DNA from: Hyphomicrobium sp.
Lineage (GTDB): Bacteria; Pseudomonadota; Alphaproteobacteria; Rhizobiales; Hyphomicrobiaceae
DNA length: 64,000 nucleotides
Assembly: GCF_019744875.1 (NCBI RefSeq)
Contig: NZ_JAIETU010000006.1
Location: 124,001-188,000, forward strand
Reading direction: 5' to 3'
The position numbers and the translations under genes are program-made. This document shows positions 17,862 to 25,397 of the stretch, in pieces; position 1 is the stretch's first letter, and every line of letters begins with the position of its first letter. The notes beneath the pieces were generated by a model. It made no database searches and was not told the origin of the DNA. It saw only the letters and a list, made by a program, of their open reading frames with translations.

Positions 17862-20318
17862 TCATGCCGTCTGGATCGCGTCCGCCACGACGGGGCGGCC
17901 GACACTCAGTACCGCGTCGAAAAAGAGCTGCGGTCGACCCCACAGCGAATTGAAGAAGATTGCGGTGACACTGACGGCCATCGCGACCATGGCCCATACC
18001 GGATAGACGAGACCCGTCGCGGCGATCGGAATTCCGACGCCATTGAACAGGAAGGCGAGAGTCACGTTCTGGAGCATCTTACGGTAGCTCCTCCGGCTGA
18101 TCTGGCGCGCGACCAAAACGGCGTCCAAGCGATTGGACAGGATGATGATGTCAGCAGATTCGATCGCGATGTCGGTGCCGCCGCCCATTGCGACACCGAC
18201 ATCCGCCTGCATCAGAGCGGGGGCATCATTGATGCCGTCGCCGACCATCGCGACTCGCGTTCCGCCCGCTTGAAGCTGACGGACGATTTCCGCCTTGCCA
18301 TCAGGAAGAATGCCGGCGTGCACAGTCTCGATCCCGACGTCTCGTGCGACCTTTCGTGCTGCGCGCTCGTTGTCACCTGTCAGCAGGACCAGGCGGAGCC
18401 CGTCGGACCTCATTCCGGCAACTGCTTCCTTTGCGTCAGTTTTCAGCGTGTCACCGAGGGCGAGGATGCCGAGCGAGCGACCGTCTCTGCCGACGGCAAT
18501 CACTGTCCGACCGATTTCCTCCAGCGCCGAGATCCGATCAGTGAACTTCGCAAGATCCAGTCCTCGTTCCGAAAGGAAGCGCGGGCTGCCGACCAGGACT
18601 TCCCCGCCATCAATCTTCGCGACAATGCCTTTGCCGGGCACAGCCTCAAAGGACTCGACGTCTGGCGGGACGGCACCTCGCTCGAATGCCGCCGTGACCA
18701 CTGCTTGGGCGAGCGGGTGTTCAGACGAAGCTTCTGCCGCTGCCGCCAAGGCGAGTAGCTCGTCCTCTTCGCCATTAACGGCCTCAATCTCACGAACCGC
18801 AGGCTTGCCCTGAGTAAGCGTGCCGGTCTTGTCGAGGATAATGGTCTTCACCAGCCGGAAGCCTTGGAAGGCTTCGCCCGTGCGCATAAGAACGCCCCGT
18901 TCGGCTGCCTCGCCAGCACCGCGCACTATGGACAGAGGTGCGGAGATACCCACCGCGCAAGGATAGCCCATTACAAGCACGCTCAACCCAGCAAAGATTG
19001 CTCGTTCCAGATCGACTTCGCCGGATACGATCCATGATCCGGCCAGCCAACCGACAAGGGCGAGCGTGGCAATAACGAGAACCGTCGGCGTGTAAACCTG
19101 AAGAACTCGGTCGACGAGATGCAAGAGGCCGGGTTTGAGTGCCCGAGCGTCCTCGACCTCGCGGATGACTTTCTGCAGGAAGCTTCCCTCGCCCACGGCC
19201 CGCACGTGAACAAGCAAGGTGCCATTGCCATTGATCGAACCACCGATCACAGCGTCACCTTTTTTTCGCTCGACCGGGATCGGTTCGCCGGTGACGAAGG
19301 ACTGATCGACGGCGGAATGCCCGCTAGCGACCTCACCATCGACTGGCACGCGCTCGCCCGGACGAATACGGACGAGATCGCCGATCGCCACCTCCGCGAT
19401 CGGCACTTCCAACTCTTGGCCATCGCGCTCGACACGCGCAGTTTCCGGCTGAAGATCGAGGAGCTGCTTCACCGCCTGGGAACTACGGGTCTTGACGATG
19501 AGCGAGAGCCATTCCGAAAAAATGTGATAGGTCGTGACCATCACTGAGACGGCGAAGAAGGCTGCCGTCGGATAGGCCGCGGGGGAGAAGATGAACCCGA
19601 TCATGCCGCCGATGATACCGGCGAAGGCACCCGTCTCGAGCAAGACATGTTGATTGAGAATGCCCCGGCGCAGTGCCTGTGCTGCCATCAGCAGAATATG
19701 GCGTCCGATGCCGAAGACCAGAATAACGGCCATAGCGGCGACAAGCCAGGGAACGGCCGCAGCGAACCAGGCCTGCTCCTTGACGAGCATCAGCGCGAGC
19801 GCGGCGATGCCCAACCCACCGGCTCCGAGAATCGCCTGAGCAAGACCTTGTGCTCGCAGCACGAGGAACATCAACCCGATGAGGCTGAAAAACACCACGC
19901 CATGGATGGCGAGGGCGGCGATTCCCATCGGGTTCGTAATTAGGGCGATAGCGAGCAGACTGAACGCGGTCGCAACGAGAAAACGGCGGCCCTCGCGGAC
20001 GAGCTCGCGCTCCTCCTCTTCGAAGGGCCGAACCTTGCGCGGATCGGAAATTGTATAGCCGATGTCGCGCAGGATTTTCAGCAGCGCCTCGGGGCGGGCC
20101 ACGTTCGGATCGTATTCGACCAGCGCCTGCTCGTGCGTGAGGCTTACCGCAACCTTGTCGACGCCTACTTGGCTGCCAAGCGCCTTTTCGATCGTTCCAG
20201 TGCAAAGCGAGCAATGCAGACCGCCAATCCGGGCGCGTATCCTGGCCCGATCGGGTCGGCTCGCAGGCTCCTCGCTCCAAGGCTTGTTGAGTGATGCAAT
20301 CGCTGTAGCCGTGTTCAT
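17862..20318 (-). CDS. P1B-type heavy-metal ATPase with N-terminal HMA domain and YPC motif
   Basis: This 818-residue metal pump should export soft metal ions across the inner membrane using ATP. An HMA domain carries C36 and C39 in GLHCSLC. Eight membrane segments, an actuator domain and the phosphorylation site D496 in DKTGT follow. The GDGIND hinge comes later (MVGDGINDAPALMQADVG). In the sixth helix the ion-binding motif is Y452-P453-C454, not the usual CPC or SPC, so metal preference may differ from CopA and ZntA. The gene has its own MerR-type promoter 59 bases upstream, matching those of other units near the MerR gene, which suggests Hg(II) or a similar metal as inducer. Confidence 0.9.
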   Translation of the reverse strand: MNTATAIASLNKPWSEEPASRPDRARIRARIGGLHCSLCTGTIEKALGSQVGVDKVAVSLTHEQALVEYDPNVARPEALLKILRDIGYTISDPRKVRPFEEEERELVREGRRFLVATAFSLLAIALITNPMGIAALAIHGVVFFSLIGLMFLVLRAQGLAQAILGAGGLGIAALALMLVKEQAWFAAAVPWLVAAMAVILVFGIGRHILLMAAQALRRGILNQHVLLETGAFAGIIGGMIGFIFSPAAYPTAAFFAVSVMVTTYHIFSEWLSLIVKTRSSQAVKQLLDLQPETARVERDGQELEVPIAEVAIGDLVRIRPGERVPVDGEVASGHSAVDQSFVTGEPIPVERKKGDAVIGGSINGNGTLLVHVRAVGEGSFLQKVIREVEDARALKPGLLHLVDRVLQVYTPTVLVIATLALVGWLAGSWIVSGEVDLERAIFAGLSVLVMGYPCAVGISAPLSIVRGAGEAAERGVLMRTGEAFQGFRLVKTIILDKTGTLTQGKPAVREIEAVNGEEDELLALAAAAEASSEHPLAQAVVTAAFERGAVPPDVESFEAVPGKGIVAKIDGGEVLVGSPRFLSERGLDLAKFTDRISALEEIGRTVIAVGRDGRSLGILALGDTLKTDAKEAVAGMRSDGLRLVLLTGDNERAARKVARDVGIETVHAGILPDGKAEIVRQLQAGGTRVAMVGDGINDAPALMQADVGVAMGGGTDIAIESADIIILSNRLDAVLVARQISRRSYRKMLQNVTLAFLFNGVGIPIAATGLVYPVWAMVAMAVSVTAIFFNSLWGRPQLFFDAVLSVGRPVVADAIQTA

Positions 20319-20376
20319 GCCCTGACCTCCGGTCCAACGTTTGCCGGCGAACTGCCGGCTTTATCCAATTGAACCG

Positions 20377-20408
20377 AGTCTACGCTCCGTACCAACCTAC
20401 GGAGTCAA
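20377..20408 (-). promoter_or_regulatory. Class I MerR-type promoter of the P-type ATPase gene
   Basis: On the minus strand: -35 TTGACT, a 20-bp spacer, -10 TAGACT. The spacer starts CCGTAGGTTGGTACGG, a dyad of CCGTA and TACGG separated by 6 bp. It is almost identical to the element at 25056-25087. MerR at 21315-21773 is the obvious candidate regulator. Confidence 0.82.
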
Positions 20409-20418
20409 GCGGACATTT

Positions 20419-21103
20419 CTACGCGTTGCTCTTCGTGGGGCTACGCCTTGATCTGGCGAACAAGCCTAAGCCGATCGACCAAAGTCCAAGCGCGACGAGC
20501 AGCAAACCAGTCCAGAGGGGTACCCGTCGCGATAAGGCAGATAGCCAATCCAAGGCGCGCCGCGTCGGCGCGACGAGAACCGCTGCCACGATCGGCCGCG
20601 ACAACGCGAAGCCGAATAGAGCCAATGAAACAAAGCCAGCCGAAAGAGTTGCACCGCTCACGCCGCCTGCTGCAGCCATACCCAACAAGGCAAATACCAG
20701 CGGCGCAGCGCAGGCAGGAATATTGAGGCCAAACAACAGACCCAAGGCGATGGAACCACGTGGCCCGGAAAGGCCATCGAAGCCGGGCCCTTCAGCGATC
20801 CAGCACGGCGAAAAATGTACAAGAGACCGATCGCCAGATAAATCGCGCCAAGCACGATCCAAGCAGCCTTTTGGAAGCCCATGAAGGCGGTGCCGATGAC
20901 AATGGCCACCGCGCCCAACGCTCCGATGAGCACTGCACGAGTGACCGCAAAGATACAGACTTGGGCAAGCTTATCTGCGAAGGTCTTGCCTTCGAGGTAC
21001 TTTACAAAAACCAAGGTCGATCCGATTGAGCAGGCTCTACAAAGTCGAGAAGGCCGAGCCCGATTGGAAGGACCACGAGTTGAAAAGCTCCCAGCTCGGT
21101 CAC
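20419..21103 (-). pseudogene. CcdA-like membrane protein gene with two frameshifts
   Basis: Three frames together read as one CcdA-like protein of about 225 residues. The first part starts at GTG 21103, overlapping the HMA stop by four bases, and reads to LLDFVEP. There, at about 21032, one base (probably T) is missing, and the sequence continues in another frame as CSIGS...LVFVKYLEGK. A second shift near 20790 moves from YIFRRAGSLKG into PGFDGLSGPRGSIALG, which runs to the end. The EPCSIG and NIPACAAP cysteines of the family are present once the frames are joined. It pairs with the adjacent HMA gene just as the intact CcdA-like gene at 15445 does. True decay and sequencing error are both possible. 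Confidence 0.75.
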
Positions 21104-21318
21104 TGATCTTGGGCCGGAACCTGGTAGCCTGCTTTCTTGATCATCTCGATAAGCCGGTCTTCCCTGACGGTTTGCGGATCGAAGAGAATGCGGGCCTGGG
21201 CGTCTTTGAAGGAAACATCAGCGCCGCGAACGCCCGCCTCGGAACTGACGAGGGCCTTGATATTCTGTGCACAGCCGTTGCAGTGCATACCTTCGATTTT
21301 TAGCGTGACGGACTTCAT
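21100..21318 (-). CDS. Small cytoplasmic HMA metal chaperone
   Basis: This 72-residue protein is a single HMA domain with motif GMHCNGC at about 10-16 and no signal peptide, similar in size to CopZ. It should bind a soft metal in the cytoplasm and hand it to the P-type ATPase or the CcdA-like protein. Its start overlaps the merR stop by four bases, so metal sensing and this chaperone are translated together. Confidence 0.87.
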   Translation of the reverse strand: MKSVTLKIEGMHCNGCAQNIKALVSSEAGVRGADVSFKDAQARILFDPQTVREDRLIEMIKKAGYQVPAQDQ

Positions 21319-21773
21319 TCGATCTTCCTTCGTGTTCGGGTAGAGGGCATTTGCTTTTCAAGCCGCTCCCCGTCCTGAAGCGCCTCCAGAATGGTGCACC
21401 CCTTCAGCGCCCCCCGGCCAGGGCAGTCCGCAATCACTTTCTCCAGCGCTTTGCGGATCTTTTTGAGCTCCATGATTTTCTCATCGACCTCGTCGATCTT
21501 CGACGCCGCCTTCTGGCGCACATCGCTGCAATCGGCCACAGGATCGGCCCGAAGCCAAAGCAGCTCTTGGATCTCGCGGAGCGAGAAGCCAATCTGCTGC
21601 GCTTTTCGGATGAATCTGATCCGCCTCACGGTCTCTGCAGAATAGTGTCGATATCCGGTGTATCCCGGCTTCTCCGGCTGATCTATCAAGCCGCGCCGCT
21701 CATAGAATCGGATAGTTTCGACGCCGACTCCCGCCTCGTGAGCGGCTTTGCTGATCGTGAACGCTTGCATCAT
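21315..21773 (-). CDS. merR: MerR-family mercury-type regulator
   Basis: This 152-residue protein has the MerR winged HTH (about 5-75, with VETIRFYERRGLI) and a long dimerisation helix. Its cysteines C82, C117 and C126 fall at exactly the numbers known for the Hg(II) ligands of Tn501 MerR, and the last two enclose an eight-residue loop as in that protein. This strongly supports Hg(II) sensing. It lies downstream of the ABC exporter genes in the same direction and is likely transcribed with them from the 25056 promoter, giving autoregulation. Three promoters with the CCGTA-N6-TACGG dyad lie within 5 kb on either side. Confidence 0.88.
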   Translation of the reverse strand: MMQAFTISKAAHEAGVGVETIRFYERRGLIDQPEKPGYTGYRHYSAETVRRIRFIRKAQQIGFSLREIQELLWLRADPVADCSDVRQKAASKIDEVDEKIMELKKIRKALEKVIADCPGRGALKGCTILEALQDGERLEKQMPSTRTRRKIE

Positions 21774-21827
21774 TATCTCCCGACGGCGGTGGTTTCCATG
21801 CAGATAACGGCTCTCGCAGATATGGCG

Positions 21828-22538
21828 TTAGAGAGTATTAGATGCCAACCTGATTGCCGAATTCGGATCTTCCACGAGCTGTCCATCTCGAATGTGGATG
21901 ACCCGATCAGCTAGCTTGGCCAATTCTTCTGCATGTGTAACTACAATGACTGTTCTTTCGCGCGAGACCTCTTGCAGGAGCTCGTAGATGAGCTTGCCCG
22001 ACCGCGAGTCGAGATTGCCGGTGGGCTCATCGGCGAGCACCAAGCGCGGCTCGTTGGCCACGGCGCGGGCTATTGCGACCCGCTGCATCTCACCGCCGCT
22101 CAACTCGCGCGGACGATGCTTTAGGCGGTGTCCGAGCTGGAAGCGCACGAGCAAAGCCTTCGCCCTAGCGCTCCTTTCCGCGGCACTGACACCGTTGAAC
22201 TCCATCGGCAGGGCGACATTCTCCAGCGCCGTAAGGTTCGGGATCAGATTGAAGGTCTGGAAGACGAACCCGACGGTCTTTCGGCGAAAGCGAGTCAACT
22301 CGCCGGAAGACAGTCTGTTCACAGCTTCCCCGGCGACGAGGACCTCGCCGCGCGTCGGCCGGTCCATGGCGCCCATCATATGCAGAAGCGTCGACTTGCC
22401 GCTTCCGCTTGGGCCGACGATTGCGACCATGCCTCTCTCCTGGATCCGGAGGTCGACGTTGGCCGCCGCATCGACGACTTCGCTGCCCTTGCGATAGGAT
22501 TTTGAGACGCCGCGGAATTCGATCAATGCATTATTCAT
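21828..22538 (-). CDS. ABC exporter ATP-binding protein (MacB/LolD type)
   Basis: This 236-residue ATPase has a Walker A motif GPSGSGKST (about 41-49), the Q-loop, the signature LSGGEMQRVAIARA and Walker B LVLADEPTGNLDS typical of the MacB/LolD family. It should power the two FtsX-type permeases encoded just upstream and overlaps the nearer one by eight bases. No periplasmic adaptor of the MacA type is seen, so this may be a membrane-lipid or peptide transporter rather than a tripartite pump. The merR gene follows 54 bases downstream. Confidence 0.9.
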   Translation of the reverse strand: MNNALIEFRGVSKSYRKGSEVVDAAANVDLRIQERGMVAIVGPSGSGKSTLLHMMGAMDRPTRGEVLVAGEAVNRLSSGELTRFRRKTVGFVFQTFNLIPNLTALENVALPMEFNGVSAAERSARAKALLVRFQLGHRLKHRPRELSGGEMQRVAIARAVANEPRLVLADEPTGNLDSRSGKLIYELLQEVSRERTVIVVTHAEELAKLADRVIHIRDGQLVEDPNSAIRLASNTL

Positions 22539-23793
22539 GTTTCATAGCCTCTAGCGGAGAAAGTTTGACCGCTTGCCAAACGCCATAGGCGCTGCCGATC
22601 ATCGCCGCGAGCACGGCAATGACAAGGACAAGGGCGAGAGCCGAAGCCGAAAGATTGTTGTTGATTGCGAGACTCTCGAAGAGCGGCTTGTAGTGGCTCG
22701 GCAGGAACGGGCCGATGCTCAGCGCGAAGAGACGTCCGGTAACCATCTCTCCGACGCCGCGGAAAAGCAAAAGGCCAAGGACCCCGCCAAGGAGGGTCAG
22801 AGCGACGGCTTCGGTGAGGAATTGAGCGGTAACGCCGCCATTGCTCGCACCAATTGCCTTTAGCGTGCCGATCTCGCGTGCGCGCTCGCGCACCATCATC
22901 AGGAGTACGAAGAACACCACGATGACCATTAGCGTGACCGCCAGGATACCGCCCACGCTGGTGAGCTGCGTGACGGTTTCGCTGGTCGTGGCCGTGAAGA
23001 CGGCGGCGCTTTCGGGAACGAGAATATCCGCGACGTCGCCGACTGTTTCTCGCAGGCGCTGCGCCACCAGAGGAACGTTCTCGACGCTATCAACTTTGAC
23101 GAACAGCCAAGAAATGCCCTGGTCGGTTCCGTAGATCGAGCGGAACGTCTCGATCGGCATGAAGAGCTGCAGATCGCCGAAGATATACCCGCTGGCATAC
23201 ATGCCGATGATCCGGAGCTCCCGCTTCGGGCGATCCATGCCGTAAATGGCCGGATGGGTGCGGGTCGGATCGATTGTGATCGTCGCATCGCCGATCTGCG
23301 CGGGCGTGATGCCGGCCCATTTCGCATAACCCTGGCCGATGATGGCGACGTCCTGTCCAGCGTCCTCAGGCATGAAGTCCCGTCCAGCGATGATCCGCGG
23401 ATTGCCTGCCTCGCCGTGCGACTCAAGCCGCTTTACCGCGTTGGTTGCGAGACCGACATGCATGACAAAGTTCGGCGGGGTGATCGGCGCCATGGCAAGG
23501 AGATACGGCTCAGCATGTTCGACGTGCTCGATCCCGCGCACCTTCTCCAGCGTATCCTGCGGCAGAAGGCGATCCTGGCCGACCATGTTCACATGGCCCA
23601 TCGAGCCGCGGCCGCGAAGTTGCACGACGGTGTTGACGTTCTCATTCATGATCTTCGTCTGCCGCTGCATCGCGTCGCCGATCGAGTACATGGCGAGAAG
23701 CAGGAAAAAGGGGATGCCAATCAAGATTGCGACAAGGGCCAGGCGGACCTTGTTTCGAAGGAGATTGCGCAAACCCAGGATGATCATGCCCAT
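22531..23793 (-). CDS. ABC transporter permease, FtsX/MacB type (1)
   Basis: This 420-residue permease has one N-terminal membrane helix (about 12-35), a large periplasmic MacB-like domain (about 36-280) and three C-terminal helices forming the FtsX domain (about 285-410, with IGTLKAIGASNGGVTAQFL). Such permeases act mechanically on periplasmic substrates rather than carrying them through the membrane. It forms a pair with the next permease of the same length and architecture, so a heterodimer is likely. Confidence 0.88.
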   Translation of the reverse strand: MGMIILGLRNLLRNKVRLALVAILIGIPFFLLLAMYSIGDAMQRQTKIMNENVNTVVQLRGRGSMGHVNMVGQDRLLPQDTLEKVRGIEHVEHAEPYLLAMAPITPPNFVMHVGLATNAVKRLESHGEAGNPRIIAGRDFMPEDAGQDVAIIGQGYAKWAGITPAQIGDATITIDPTRTHPAIYGMDRPKRELRIIGMYASGYIFGDLQLFMPIETFRSIYGTDQGISWLFVKVDSVENVPLVAQRLRETVGDVADILVPESAAVFTATTSETVTQLTSVGGILAVTLMVIVVFFVLLMMVRERAREIGTLKAIGASNGGVTAQFLTEAVALTLLGGVLGLLLFRGVGEMVTGRLFALSIGPFLPSHYKPLFESLAINNNLSASALALVLVIAVLAAMIGSAYGVWQAVKLSPLEAMKHE

Positions 23794-23802
23794 GAGGCCT
23801 CC

Positions 23803-24996
23803 TCAGTTGTTCTTCATGGCTTGGATCGGGCTCAGCCGGATACCCTTGACGATTGGATAGAGGCTGCCGAGCGCGGCGAAAACGAAGCCGCCCAGCAGGA
23901 TCAAGAGCAGCGTGTTCTGGTCGATGCTGAACTCGAGGTGCAAGGACGCCCGAAGAACCGCTCCAAAGAGGGCTGCCATCATCACCGCGCCCAAGGCTGC
24001 AAGTGCCGTGACAGCGAGAACCTCGGCGAGGAACTGCTTGACAATCTCCCAATTGGAGGCGCCGATCGCCTTTAGCGTGCCGATCTCATTGATCCGTTCG
24101 CGAGTCGCCAGAACCATGATGAAAACAACCAGAACGCCGCCGATTGCGAAAAGGAGCAGCGACCCGTAGAGCGTTGCGGCGGCCATGCTGCCGAGGGTGG
24201 TTTTGGCCGTCGAGACCTGCTCGGCGGCGGTGACAGCATCCACGCCGGGCAATTGCTGAAGATCGTCGGCGACGGCCGCTACATTGGCAATGGAGTCGAC
24301 CCGGACCCGTATCTTCGAAAGCTTGTCGCCAGGATTGTAGATGCGCCGAAACGCCTCCAACGGAACGAAGACGTGGTTGTCGCCGAAATCGTTACCGGTG
24401 GCGTAGATGCCGACCACTTGTAGCGGTCGGTTTTGGAGGGTGATTGTCTTGCCCTGAAGTGCGGCGCCGCTCGCCAGACTGATCCCAAGGCGCTCTCGGG
24501 CATAAACCTGGCCCACGACGGCGACTTCCCGAGCAACGTCCTGCGCGCCTAAGCCTCGTCCCGCGACGATCTCTGCATTCTCGTAATCCACCTCGCCGAT
24601 CGCGCGCATTGGTGCGCCCGGCTGCAGTCCGATGATCATCGCATAGGCATTTGGCCTCGACGGATCGACCTGAGGCGCATGGATGTACTCCTCGACCTTC
24701 ACGATATGCTCAGCGCTGGGAATGCGCCGAATCTGCTCAAGGGTCGCCACCGAGAATTGATCTGCGCCAACCGGCTTATCGCCTCCGAATCCCCCGGTGC
24801 CGAAGGCGCCGGCTTCGCGCAATTCCACTACAGTCCGGACGTTCGCTTGAAGGCTTTCGAGCTTAGCGCGTGTCTGAAAGGCGCCCTGAACCATCACGGC
24901 GAACAGGCCAATGATGATGGCGAGGAGAAGAACTACGACCCCGGTGCGGACTCGCGTTCGGAAGGGATTTCGGAGCCCTCTCGCAACTGCGCTCAT
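23803..24996 (-). CDS. ABC transporter permease, FtsX/MacB type (2)
   Basis: From the ATG at 24996, behind GAGGAG, the permease has 397 residues. Its layout is the same as that of its downstream partner: one N-terminal helix, a large periplasmic domain, and a C-terminal FtsX domain with IGTLKAIGASNWEIVKQFL. An in-frame ATG at 25065 would begin inside the promoter and is rejected. It is the first gene of the likely operon permease-permease-ATPase-merR-HMA-ccdA. The MerR-type promoter 60 bases upstream implies induction by metal. Confidence 0.87.
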   Translation of the reverse strand: MSAVARGLRNPFRTRVRTGVVVLLLAIIIGLFAVMVQGAFQTRAKLESLQANVRTVVELREAGAFGTGGFGGDKPVGADQFSVATLEQIRRIPSAEHIVKVEEYIHAPQVDPSRPNAYAMIIGLQPGAPMRAIGEVDYENAEIVAGRGLGAQDVAREVAVVGQVYARERLGISLASGAALQGKTITLQNRPLQVVGIYATGNDFGDNHVFVPLEAFRRIYNPGDKLSKIRVRVDSIANVAAVADDLQQLPGVDAVTAAEQVSTAKTTLGSMAAATLYGSLLLFAIGGVLVVFIMVLATRERINEIGTLKAIGASNWEIVKQFLAEVLAVTALAALGAVMMAALFGAVLRASLHLEFSIDQNTLLLILLGGFVFAALGSLYPIVKGIRLSPIQAMKNN

Positions 24997-25055
24997 TCTC
25001 TGCTCCTCGGGCCGGCAAACGTCCAAAGAACGCACCGGCGACTCTACCTTTTGAA

Positions 25056-25087
25056 ACTCTAACATCCGTACCTATCTACGGAGTCAA
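25056..25087 (-). promoter_or_regulatory. Class I MerR-type promoter of the ABC-merR operon
   Basis: On the minus strand: -35 TTGACT, a 20-bp spacer and -10 TAGAGT. The spacer starts CCGTAGATAGGTACGG, the same CCGTA-N6-TACGG dyad as at 20377. Since merR lies in the transcribed unit, this would give an autoregulated, mercury-inducible operon. Confidence 0.82.
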
Positions 25088-25397
25088 TGGCCATCCTCTG
25101 GCGCGATCAAAGCTCCGGGGAGAGAGGCGAGACGTGCCCAATCAGCTCATCCCAGATCAGCGTTCAATTAACAGGCCGCTGAAGAACATTCGTGGGCGGC
25201 TCGTTTCACAGATGTCCGCGCACAACGCGCACCACTGCGGCGCGGCGCTTATACCCCCATGCCTGCGTCGCGTCGCGGACCCTACAGGCTGGACCATAGT
25301 ACCGAGTCAGGTTCGAATGACGGTTGGCGATCGGCCAACGCAGAGCCCCGCCTTGAACCACTCAACCCTCCTTGAACGCGAGTCGATTTGGGCCGAT
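25088..25397. other. Intergenic stretch holding only a class II promoter
   Basis: No convincing gene is seen on either strand. The plus-strand open frame from 25134 has no ribosome site and a random-looking product. The only structure is the MerR-type element at 25279-25310. Confidence 0.6.
25279..25310 (-). promoter_or_regulatory. Class II MerR-type promoter, target uncertain
   Basis: On the minus strand: CTGACT, a 20-bp spacer starting CGGTACTATGGTCC, then TAGGGT. The ACTATGGT core is at spacer positions 5-12, the same place as the cores at 27048 and 28652. No gene lies directly downstream for about 280 bases, so it may be an upstream promoter for the ABC operon or a relic of a lost gene. 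Confidence 0.5.

Noticed and set aside
20419..21103. Programmed frameshifting in the ccdA-like gene
   Set aside because: No slippery heptamer or downstream structure at either site, and two shifts in one gene would be needed.
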